64,000 nt of DNA from Porphyromonas canoris (GTDB taxonomy: Bacteria; Bacteroidota; Bacteroidia; Bacteroidales; Porphyromonadaceae), in contig NZ_JQZV01000013.1 in NCBI RefSeq assembly GCF_000769115.1, positions 560,832 to 624,831 on the forward strand, in the 5' to 3' direction. A model generated the notes under the pieces. It searched no databases, was not told where the DNA came from, and saw nothing but the letters and a program-made list of their open reading frames with translations. The position numbers were made by a program, and so were the translations under genes. Positions 45,899 through 53,528 of this stretch are shown here, piece by piece; the stretch's first letter is position 1; each line of letters begins with the position of its first letter.

Positions 45899-47632
45899 TT
45901 ACTCTATCCAGCTTCTGATGTCGGCAGGGAGATAGAGCTTGTCGCGCTTGTCCACATAGACCGCCACGGTGGGCATCTCCCGTTTGGAGAGGATCTTTTT
46001 CCCCTGCTTCAGCGTGGCGATGTTCGTGTACGCCTCGATCTCCAGCGTCTTCCCCCGCTTGCCTTTCACCGTGAGCGTGGCTTGCCCTTTTTCGTCGGAA
46101 GTCAGGCGGAACTTCATCCCTTTGAACACCTCATCGTGCGGGGCAAAGTAGCGGTCGCTCATCGCAGGCAGCTCATCGCCCATGCCCAAGAGCGTAGCCA
46201 TGTAGCGGTGCAGATCCGTGTTTTGGTTCACGCCCACGAGCTTGTCCACCTCCTCCGGCGTGTACACGGCAAGGAACACCTCTTCCGCCGTGTGCCCGTT
46301 GGTGGTGAAGCCGAGCGGTATCCGGGCATGGAAAAAGTGGTTGATGAGTGCCGGAAGAGTGCCCTTGTAGCCTCCGTCGCCTATCTGCTCTTCGGAACGC
46401 TCCTCGGCAGGCTTCGGGCTGTTTTTGTACCCTTTGCAATCGGCAAGAAGTGCCAGCTCTTCCTCCGTGAGTGCAAAGCCGGCGTGCTTCTCCACGATGG
46501 CGCGAGCTTCGGAGTAGGGGTGCCTGTTCAGCTCTTCGGCAATGAACTCGGAGGTCTTTCGCACTGCGGTCAGAGCCCCGAACAAGTGCTGTCCGCTCGC
46601 CGTCGTGTAGGGCACTTCGCGCCGTCCCAAAGAAAATCCGCTGTTGCCGTGATCGGAAGTTACGATGATCACCGTGTTGCCGTCCTTCTTGGCAAACTCC
46701 AACGCCTCGGCAAACGCTTTGTCAAACGCGATAAACTCCGTGACGAGTGCCACGGGATCGTTCGCGTGCGCAGCCCAGTCCACCTTGCTGCCCTCGACCA
46801 TCAGGAAGAATCCGTTCTCCGAACGCTCTCCCGAAGAGAGGCGGCGCAGCGCATCTGCAGTCATCTCCGCAAGAGAGGGAATCTCTGCCGGATCGCGGTC
46901 TATGTCGTAAGGGACATCGGCTTTCTCGTAGAGCTGCCACATCCTCGGATTGGTGTCTTTGGAGGCTCCCTCTCTGTCGTTCAGAAAGACACTCACGCCC
47001 GACTCGGTGAGATGTTTGCGGTGCTGCTCGGATAGCAGACCGGCACCTCCTCCGATGACGACATCGAGCCGGTTGTGTACCATCTGCGGCACGATCCAAT
47101 CGTACCTCTTCCTCGAATAAGAGTGCGCCGCGCAGTCCGCCGGAGTGGCGTGCGGAAACTCGCAGGTGAACACCAGCCCGGTCTTTCTGTTGTGCTTGAT
47201 CCTTGTAGCTTCAAGCAGCGTCATGAGCGGCCTCAAAGATCTGGTCGTATCCACCGGAACAAGGTCGGCTCCCGGAGTGCTCATGGGATAAGTGGAGATG
47301 TATCCCGCTCTCGATGGCATCCCGGTCATGTAGCAGGAAGTGGTGGGCGCGGAGTCCCCGATGGGTGCGTCCGAAGAGAATGTGATGATGGTCCCACTCA
47401 TGTAAGGGTCCAGATGCAGATGCTTGCTCTCCGCATCCATGTACCTCTGATACCAACGCGCTCCCGACACAGCAGAGAGTGAGGTGCCGTCGGCAATCAT
47501 AAGGATGACGTTCTTGGCTTGCTTCACAGGTTTTCCGTTGGTGGTCTGAGCTGCCGACGGAAAGGATGCCCATACGGAAAGAACACAGACAGCAACCGCT
47601 GTCGCAGATTTGAGGGCGAGTCTTATTTTCAT
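45899..47632 (-). CDS. Secreted alkaline phosphatase family protein
   Basis: A 577-residue precursor with a signal peptide (LKSATAVAVCVLSVWASFPSAAQ). Alkaline phosphatase features: VILMIADGTSLSAVSGARW near the metal site, the nucleophile segment PIGDSAPTTSCYMTGMPSRA (Ser near residue 95), VEGSKVDWAAHANDP and VTSDHGNSGFS with metal ligands. The usual first motif G-D-G-M-G is A-D-G-T-S here. It likely releases phosphate in the periplasm. It is last in an operon with the transglutaminase-like lipoprotein (25 nt gap) and Ttd14-like ATPase. GC content is high compared with the window. Confidence 0.88.
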   Translation of the reverse strand: MKIRLALKSATAVAVCVLSVWASFPSAAQTTNGKPVKQAKNVILMIADGTSLSAVSGARWYQRYMDAESKHLHLDPYMSGTIITFSSDAPIGDSAPTTSCYMTGMPSRAGYISTYPMSTPGADLVPVDTTRSLRPLMTLLEATRIKHNRKTGLVFTCEFPHATPADCAAHSYSRKRYDWIVPQMVHNRLDVVIGGGAGLLSEQHRKHLTESGVSVFLNDREGASKDTNPRMWQLYEKADVPYDIDRDPAEIPSLAEMTADALRRLSSGERSENGFFLMVEGSKVDWAAHANDPVALVTEFIAFDKAFAEALEFAKKDGNTVIIVTSDHGNSGFSLGRREVPYTTASGQHLFGALTAVRKTSEFIAEELNRHPYSEARAIVEKHAGFALTEEELALLADCKGYKNSPKPAEERSEEQIGDGGYKGTLPALINHFFHARIPLGFTTNGHTAEEVFLAVYTPEEVDKLVGVNQNTDLHRYMATLLGMGDELPAMSDRYFAPHDEVFKGMKFRLTSDEKGQATLTVKGKRGKTLEIEAYTNIATLKQGKKILSKREMPTVAVYVDKRDKLYLPADIRSWIE

Positions 47633-47657
47633 TGATGTAGTGTATTTGAGATGAATG

Positions 47658-50366
47658 TTACTTGACTTCTGAAACGACCTTGGATATTCTGTCTCCTATG
47701 CCTATGGTATAACCTTGGGATACGAACACGACACGTCCGAACGTATCGCAAACGGCAAGCAGAGGATACTCGAAAGGAATGGCGGTCTCCGTACCGGTGG
47801 TGAGGAGCTTCAGTATGGAGCCGTCCGTGTCTTTGCCCCAGAATGCTTCCGGAAGCAGATCCATCGCAGAAGGTGCTCCGTCTCCCTGCATCTGTTGAAG
47901 GACAACGACCGGAAGTGTGAGGCTCTTGCTCTCTTCGTTCCACATGGACTTGCGAAGATCTCTCAAGATGTGGTCGGTAGGCTCATGGTGATCCTTGCCC
48001 AGCACCAGTACATAGTAGCCTCTTCCCGTAGAGCTTAGCAGCGTTTTTTTGCTGTCTGTCTTGAGGTCGTGATACAGAGCTTCCGGATTCATGCTGCCGA
48101 TGACGGATATTGCCGTGGTGTCTCTGTCGAATGCCATTATATTGGGAGTGTCTCCACAAGTGAGCTTGCGGAATGCAACCAATACACCTCCGGAAGCAAG
48201 ACGTGTCCCGGTGATGATGTAGTTGTTTTCGTATTCCAAAGGATTCTTTACGGTCTCTTTGTAGCTCAGACCGTCTGCCATGTCATAAGTAACAGGCGCA
48301 CCGGATGGCGAGATGTAGCCAAGAGAGAAGTTGTAGTAGTACTTCGGATCTGAAAGATAGGGCAGCGGTGTATAGTCGAGCCTGATCTTGCATGTGCCCG
48401 CTTTGTCCGGATTCACTTTGCTCTCCTCTTCCGGAGCTATGGCAAAGAGCTTGTAGCCGCCATCTTCGGTGTAGATCTTGGAGACGCCGATGGTGCCGTC
48501 GTATTCCGAAAGCACGCCTGCCGCACGGCACAAGCGCACAAAGGTAAATGCCAAACTGCGGACATCCCCCACCTTGTGAGAGAGTACCGTTGCCGGAGAA
48601 AGCGGATGACGGATGGGGTTATACTGCTCGTCCACTTTGAATGTACGAAGATAAGAGACTATCTTCTCGGCTCTCTCTGTTGCGGAAAGAGCAGTCCAAG
48701 ATGCTTCTTTCTCCGAACTTTCTGTGGCGTTATCGGCAAAGATGACCTTCAAGGCTTCGTTGAGAGTCTCTTGTACGGGGAATAGCTGTTCGGTGCCGAC
48801 ACGAGGAGAGAGGAGATACTTCACCTCTTTGTCGGATGTTCCGCCTTTATAATGTTTCATGACATCGGTCAGCACATCGTACGGAACGTCATGCAGGTCT
48901 TTCTTTGTGAGCGAAGAGAGAAGCAGAAGTCCGAGTTCCCTCTGTTCGGGAGCAAGGTTCTCCATAAACTTCAGGATAGTATGATGGTGTCCTCTGCTTT
49001 CGATATAAACTTTGCTCCAAAGTTCTTTGTTTTTCAGACCGAGCGACTTAAATGTCTCTTCCACCCGGAGAGAGCCGGGGAAGGTCGCGAGGTAGGCCTT
49101 TCTGATGGAGTCGTTCTCCACGATGCGGAGAGCACAAGCCCTGATAGCCGTACTGTCGATAGTGTTGGAAGGTGTTACCGCTTCCGGAGGGTTGATGACC
49201 CAGTGAAGCTCCGAAGGCATCTCCGCAAATGGTTGGAGGTTCAGCTCCAATGTCTCGCCTCCTGCGCGTACCACGCCCATCGCCATGGCTTCTATTCCGT
49301 GCTCCGCTGTGGCAAGCATGTCTCCGATGCCGGTTTCGAGAGCGGCTTCTCCCTTTTCATCCGTAAGAATGTTCGTGATAGGGAAAAACTCCGCATAGTT
49401 GTAGAGTCTGAACGATACCTTCACATCTTTTTGCGGAACACCGTCTTTCAACACTTTTACTCTCGCCGGAGCTGTCGGCACATAGAGAGAAGTGAGGTTG
49501 AGCTCGGTGTATGTCGGGAACTGCTTCAAGGATGCTTCCGATCCGCTATAAGCACCAAATGCTTTGGTATGCAGCATCATGGCACGGCGTACAGGGGCAT
49601 CGAACCAGGCGTTGTTGAGTACCGGTGCCGGCTCGCACGCTCCAAGGTAGTACCACTTGCCATCTACCCAAGCCTCTACCCAGGCATGGTTGTCGTCCGT
49701 ATGCGCCCATCTGGGAGTATAGACCTGTCTGGCAGGAATACCCACCGAACGCAGTGCGGCAACGGTAAAGGTACTCTCCTCACCGCAACGTCCAAGAGCA
49801 TTTTGCAGAGTGTACACAGGTGAAGAGGTACGTCCGTCGGATGGCTCGTAGGTTACGTGTTCGTTGCACCAGTGATTCACTTCCAGCACGGCATCCATCA
49901 TGGATAGACCTTTTACTCTGTTCTTTAGCTCTTCGTAGAACAGCTCTCTACTATTGTCCAGAGCTTCGTTATTGACCCGAACGGGAAGTACGAAATGACG
50001 AAAAACATCTGCCGGAACAGACTTCCCCCAAGGCATTTCCTCTCTTGCCTTGTAACTGGTCTCTATGTTCTTTACATAGAATGCCGTGCTGTAATCGAGC
50101 ATATCCGGGGTGATCATATAGCCATACAAAAAGTCCAATGCTTCTTGTACCGGTTGGGACACTTCGCCTGTGGGGACATGGTCGGAAACAGGTAAGCCCA
50201 GATAGGAACATTTCTCCTGATAGCTTTTGATGGCTTCATCAAGAATGCTTTTGGGGAAGAGAGCAGAGTCCGTACTCTTCTCTCCGGACTTAGAACATGA
50301 AGAAAATGCAGATCCACCCAGCGTAACAAGCAGGATGGAAAGTATTAAAGATAGATTCTTTCTCAT
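47658..50366 (-). CDS. Transglutaminase-like domain lipoprotein
   Basis: A 902-residue envelope protein with a lipoprotein leader (LILSILLVTLGGSAFSSC). A transglutaminase/protease-like core lies at about residues 150-255, with Cys in GRCGEEST and His in DDNHAWVEAW. The position of the third catalytic residue reads YLGACEP, so the usual Asp appears to be replaced. The long C-terminal part is beta-rich. Such proteins may cleave or cross-link peptides or peptidoglycan stems; substrate unknown. Middle gene of a three-gene unit. Confidence 0.8.
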   Translation of the reverse strand: MRKNLSLILSILLVTLGGSAFSSCSKSGEKSTDSALFPKSILDEAIKSYQEKCSYLGLPVSDHVPTGEVSQPVQEALDFLYGYMITPDMLDYSTAFYVKNIETSYKAREEMPWGKSVPADVFRHFVLPVRVNNEALDNSRELFYEELKNRVKGLSMMDAVLEVNHWCNEHVTYEPSDGRTSSPVYTLQNALGRCGEESTFTVAALRSVGIPARQVYTPRWAHTDDNHAWVEAWVDGKWYYLGACEPAPVLNNAWFDAPVRRAMMLHTKAFGAYSGSEASLKQFPTYTELNLTSLYVPTAPARVKVLKDGVPQKDVKVSFRLYNYAEFFPITNILTDEKGEAALETGIGDMLATAEHGIEAMAMGVVRAGGETLELNLQPFAEMPSELHWVINPPEAVTPSNTIDSTAIRACALRIVENDSIRKAYLATFPGSLRVEETFKSLGLKNKELWSKVYIESRGHHHTILKFMENLAPEQRELGLLLLSSLTKKDLHDVPYDVLTDVMKHYKGGTSDKEVKYLLSPRVGTEQLFPVQETLNEALKVIFADNATESSEKEASWTALSATERAEKIVSYLRTFKVDEQYNPIRHPLSPATVLSHKVGDVRSLAFTFVRLCRAAGVLSEYDGTIGVSKIYTEDGGYKLFAIAPEEESKVNPDKAGTCKIRLDYTPLPYLSDPKYYYNFSLGYISPSGAPVTYDMADGLSYKETVKNPLEYENNYIITGTRLASGGVLVAFRKLTCGDTPNIMAFDRDTTAISVIGSMNPEALYHDLKTDSKKTLLSSTGRGYYVLVLGKDHHEPTDHILRDLRKSMWNEESKSLTLPVVVLQQMQGDGAPSAMDLLPEAFWGKDTDGSILKLLTTGTETAIPFEYPLLAVCDTFGRVVFVSQGYTIGIGDRISKVVSEVK

Positions 50367-50398
50367 ATAATGGATTGATTTAGGTTGTTTCTTCTCTA

Positions 50399-51469
50399 TT
50401 ATTGCGGATGTTCCATTACGCTTCTATCCACCTCTTCCAATACCTTTATAAACGGCGGAAATTTGATTTCGGATATAGGCTTGGAGGTCATGGTGTGTAG
50501 AAGCGAGTAGCTGTACTGCGGAGACAAGAGGGTGTCCACTTCGAGGGCAAGTCCTCTCCAGACAAAGCTCTTTCTCCTTTTGTGTATAACGGGAGCATCC
50601 GGCTCTATATGTCTGAGATATATAACGAACTCTTCCGGTGTGATAAGGCGTTCTACTTCTGCACTCTTACCCTCCGAAGTGGTACGGAAGAAAGAGTGAA
50701 AATAGACGAAGTTGCCGGCTGTTCCGCGTTTCTTGATCTTTGTATTTCCTTTTATGTCCGTATTGAGCATGTACTCGAATATCTCTGTCTCTATACCATA
50801 AGGTACATCACCGGTTACCTCTACCTTGAATGTCCTTCGGGTTTCATCGGCTGTTTCATCTCCCACAACGCAGGCAATCTCACGGATGGTCTGCTCTATC
50901 TTGGCATCGAAATCACTATTGTTTTGGACGATGCGCAGGTTCGGATGCCCTGTCCAGGCACTTAGAATCTTACCATCCAACTCGCGAGCCAATTCTACCG
51001 TCTCTGTTCTTGCCGCATTGTTTTCGATGGTATAGAAGTCTTCCGCTCCGTCTGCCGCTGTTACCATGTGTATTACCGCATCGTATCGGGCATCTCTCAG
51101 CATCACTTCCGAAAGGGAGAGTTCGTCCAGCATGGCTTGCCACATATTTGGGTCCATGTATGCAGAAATATCCATGGTACCTCTGTCGGATATGATCAGT
51201 ACCGGTTTATTGACAGACTTTGCCAGCTCATAGAAGATGTTTTCCATTTGGAGCTGAAACTTCAAGACCGCTTTTTCCGCATTGTAGAAGTAGGTCTTAT
51301 CGTCCGTAAGGAAGTTGACGGAAGCCGCCGTAAATATCGTGGGGATTTCGGGTAAGGCATACACCAAATATCCTCTTATGGTAAATCGCTCTATGATCTT
51401 CGCCATTGCTGTGGTCTTACCGGCGCAAGGCCCTCCCGTGAGCGCTATTCGTACTATATTTTTGTTCAT
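50399..51469 (-). CDS. P-loop ATPase/GTPase with CYTH-like domain (Ttd14-like)
   Basis: A 356-residue protein. The N-terminal P-loop domain has RIALTGGPCAGKTTAMAKI (Walker A near residues 12-19) and ALPEIPTIFTAA. The C-terminal half (about 210-345) carries EVTGDVPYGIETEIFEYML, IKKRGTAGNFVYFHSF and RRKSFVWRGLALEVDTL, a beta-tunnel pattern of the CYTH type. The combination recalls animal Ttd14, which binds GTP and phosphatidic acid. The bacterial role is unknown. First gene of the unit with the transglutaminase and phosphatase genes; a -7-like TAACTTTA lies at 51500-51493. Confidence 0.8.
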   Translation of the reverse strand: MNKNIVRIALTGGPCAGKTTAMAKIIERFTIRGYLVYALPEIPTIFTAASVNFLTDDKTYFYNAEKAVLKFQLQMENIFYELAKSVNKPVLIISDRGTMDISAYMDPNMWQAMLDELSLSEVMLRDARYDAVIHMVTAADGAEDFYTIENNAARTETVELARELDGKILSAWTGHPNLRIVQNNSDFDAKIEQTIREIACVVGDETADETRRTFKVEVTGDVPYGIETEIFEYMLNTDIKGNTKIKKRGTAGNFVYFHSFFRTTSEGKSAEVERLITPEEFVIYLRHIEPDAPVIHKRRKSFVWRGLALEVDTLLSPQYSYSLLHTMTSKPISEIKFPPFIKVLEEVDRSVMEHPQ

Positions 51470-51516
51470 TTTTTATTGACTTTTTTGACCTCTAAAGTTA
51501 GCAATATTATTTCACA

Positions 51517-51565
51517 ACAAGAGGGAGATAGCCAATTCCGAATCGGGCTATCTCCCTCTTTTGTC
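51517..51565. terminator. Strong hairpin between the ATPase gene and rpmH
   Basis: AAGAGGGAGATAGCC is matched by GGCTATCTCCCTCTT in inverted orientation, with only moderate T-richness on either side. It lies upstream of the ATPase promoter and beyond the rpmH terminator, so it ends neither neighbour in an obvious way. It may close a short minus-strand transcript (see 51518-51630). Confidence 0.7.
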
Positions 51566-51630
51566 TATTGTGATTTCTTAAGGCAGAGAGCTCAACCTTT
51601 CTGCCCCGGAAGAGAACCATTTTGGGGTGA
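51518..51630 (-). ncRNA. Candidate small RNA
   Basis: On the minus strand a promoter-like pair (TTGT at 51667-51664 and TACCTTGA at 51643-51636, about 20 bp apart, one mismatch to consensus) would start a transcript near 51630. It would contain the hairpin GGCAGA...TCTGCC and end at the strong 51517-51565 stem, about 112 nt in all. A 37-codon frame also runs through the region but crosses the hairpin. No known family is recognised. Confidence 0.25.
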
Positions 51631-51667
51631 GGAGGTCAAGGTATCTGCTTGAAGCTTTCTGTCTGTA

Positions 51668-51706
51668 CAATAAAAAACTTCCCTTGCAGTCTGAAACTGT
51701 AAGGGA
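51668..51706 (-). terminator. Intrinsic terminator of rpmH
   Basis: Read on the minus strand, CTTCCCTTACAGT pairs with ACTGCAAGGGAAG (one mismatch) and is followed by TTTTTTATT. It begins 40 nt after the rpmH stop. Confidence 0.88.
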
Positions 51707-51745
51707 AGTCTATGATAACAGCTCCGCAGGGAGCATCTGTTCTTG

Positions 51746-51898
51746 TTATCTTGGATACTCGTCAGAAACAGTTAGCTTAGCTCTGCCTTTAGCTCTTCTG
51801 GCTGCGAGAACTCTACGTCCGTTTGCCGTTGCCATTCTTGAGCGGAAGCCGTGTTTGTTTCTTCTCTTTCTGTTAGAAGGCTGGAATGTTCTTTTCAT
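51746..51898 (-). CDS. rpmH: Large ribosomal subunit protein L34
   Basis: A 50-residue, strongly basic protein beginning [20 protein letters not shown] and continuing with [18 protein letters not shown] and the tail [10 protein letters not shown]. This is the standard Bacteroidota L34, a small protein of the 50S subunit. It is a single-gene unit here with its own promoter and terminator. It is not next to rnpA or dnaA, unlike in many bacteria. Confidence 0.98.
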   Translation of the reverse strand: MKRTFQPSNRKRRNKHGFRSRMATANGRRVLAARRAKGRAKLTVSDEYPR

Positions 51899-51950
51899 TG
51901 CTTTTTAACTTTTTATGCTGTTTTGATTTGTCTTCTTTTCTTTGGTCGGG

Positions 51951-51981
51951 CAAAGATAGTCAATTTATTTTAGACTGCCAA
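51951..51981 (-). promoter_or_regulatory. rpmH promoter (TTGG-N19-TATCTTTG)
   Basis: On the minus strand TTGG (51981-51978), a 19-bp spacer and TATCTTTG (51958-51951) give a full consensus promoter, identical in both boxes and spacing to the uvrA promoter. The leader is about 45 nt. Confidence 0.8.
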
Positions 51982-51991
51982 GAAAATAGTG

Positions 51992-52729
51992 CTATTTATT
52001 CAAGACCGAATCCGGCATAAACGGCATCATAAGAGCTTTGTACTCCGCTGTGTACCTGTGTCTCTCTACCTCTATGACCAGCTCGGACTCTTCTATTAAA
52101 CCCTCTCTCTCCTCCATTTTCCATGTACTTAGAAAGCGTTTTACCGGAAGATCCTGTCGACCTCGTATGGCTACTCTCCGGTGTAGTATCAGTCCGCACT
52201 CTTGGGCGGCTGCTTCGTACTCCTGTGCCATAGATGCAGGATATATGATGGCAACCTCTCCGTGTCGGCTCAGCATCTGCTTTGCCCTCCGAAACAGAGT
52301 GATTGCCGGGAGTGTGATGGCGTGTTTGGCAAGAGTTTTTAACTCGGATGGAGAGCTGTGTGTAGCCGTAAAGTAGGGAGGATTGGAGACAATAAGGTCA
52401 TAGAGGGGGAAGCGTTCCGAAGAAAAATGTTCTATATCGGCATGGACAAACTGCAGTTTGTCCGGATAAGGAAAACCCTTTCTGTTCTCCTCCGCATCCG
52501 CAATGCTCTCTTCGTGTATATCCACTCCCACAACGTTGCTACTGCCGAATCTCTGAGACAGCATCAGTGCCACAATGCCGCATCCGGTGCCTATATCCAG
52601 TATGGTATCCGGCTCAAACTGCATTGTGCTGCCAGCAACGGCTCCAAGGATAAGCGCATCCGTACCCACTTTCATGGCACTTCTGTGATGAGCGATGCTG
52701 AACTGTTTGAGATGAAATTTCTTGTCCAC
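51992..52729 (-). CDS. trmN6: tRNA1(Val) adenine-37 N6-methyltransferase family protein
   Basis: A 245-residue SAM-dependent methyltransferase of the YfiC/TrmN6 type that modifies A37 next to the anticodon of tRNA-Val. Features: FHLKQFSIAHHRSAMKVGTD at the N-terminus, the SAM motif DIGTGCGIVALMLSQR, and the catalytic DLIVSNPPYF. A -7-like TAGCTTTG is at 52817-52810. It ends 94 bp before rpmH. Confidence 0.9.
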   Translation of the reverse strand: MDKKFHLKQFSIAHHRSAMKVGTDALILGAVAGSTMQFEPDTILDIGTGCGIVALMLSQRFGSSNVVGVDIHEESIADAEENRKGFPYPDKLQFVHADIEHFSSERFPLYDLIVSNPPYFTATHSSPSELKTLAKHAITLPAITLFRRAKQMLSRHGEVAIIYPASMAQEYEAAAQECGLILHRRVAIRGRQDLPVKRFLSTWKMEEREGLIEESELVIEVERHRYTAEYKALMMPFMPDSVLNK

Positions 52730-52857
52730 AATATTGTTTTAGGGTATTGTAACCGGGGCGGATGGTGCAAGGCAGTTTTATGCACTGTTTCCACTCCCGA
52801 TTTTGTTTGCAAAGCTACAAGTTTTTATTGCTTTTCGGATGTTTTGGCGAGAGTGGA

Positions 52858-53398
52858 TTTTTATATATTCCATCCCGAAAAATGCTCACTTTTTTCGGTC
52901 TCTCTATTTTGATCGGAGGGGTTGTTTTCAGAGCACGACCGAATTGTTAAATCAGGACTGTTTTATTAACACAAATTCCGATACTTGTTAAGCAAAAACG
53001 CTAAACGAGCATATTGTTTCGGCTTAACGTGTTTAATTTTTCAGTAAACACGTTTACCGATTTCATTGAACACGTTTACCGATTTCGATTAACGTGTTTA
53101 GCCGAAATTGATAAAATGCTATATGCCAGTGTTTTATGTGTTTTTACCCTAAAAAGTACCCAAAAAGGCAGATTTCTTTATTAGGAAACGTTTACAGAAA
53201 TGGGTGTTAAAATTCACACCTGTTAACGCGAAAAACGCCCATGAAATGGACTGAGAAAAAATTTTTTCCAAATTCGAGCTGATTTATATTTGCCTTATTT
53301 TTAGGGGATTATCCTCTTCTTGCGATTTGGTTGAGGGAAAAGAGAGCAAAAGTGGAAGAGAGCGGTGGCTCTTCTCTGCACTCTGTTTTTATATAAAA
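52858..53398 (+). repeat. Dispersed noncoding element, copy D (forward)
   Basis: 541 bp from TTTTTATATATTCCATCCC (52858) to GTTTTTATATAAAA (53385-53398). All conserved blocks are present: CTCTCTATTTTGATCGGAGG, palindromic core 53024-53100, TTTATTAGGAAACGTTTACAG, TTAACGCGAAAA, and CCAAATTCGAG ending at 53278. The copy-specific segment is 53279-53384 (106 bp). It is very close to copy B outside the variable parts. Confidence 0.9.
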
Positions 53399-53448
53399 GT
53401 GCACGCAAAATCCCCCTATATTTTGGGGCAAAAGGAGCAGAAAAGAGA

Positions 53449-53507
53449 GACATAAAAAAGAAGCTCCGGTATGAGATTTTTCAATCTTCACACCGGAGCT
53501 TTTTCTC
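53449..53507. terminator. Terminator of the tricorn-like protease gene
   Basis: AAGCTCCGGT (53461-53470) and ACCGGAGCTT (53492-53501) form a perfect 10-bp stem. On the minus strand it is followed by CTTTTTTAT, and on the plus strand by TTTTC, so it can work both ways. Confidence 0.85.
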
Positions 53508-53528
53508 CAATATTATGGACGGAAGGGG

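Noticed and set aside
51510-51615. 37-codon minus-strand frame between rpmH and the ATPase gene
   Set aside because: It runs straight through a very stable hairpin and has no recognisable product; a noncoding explanation is simpler.
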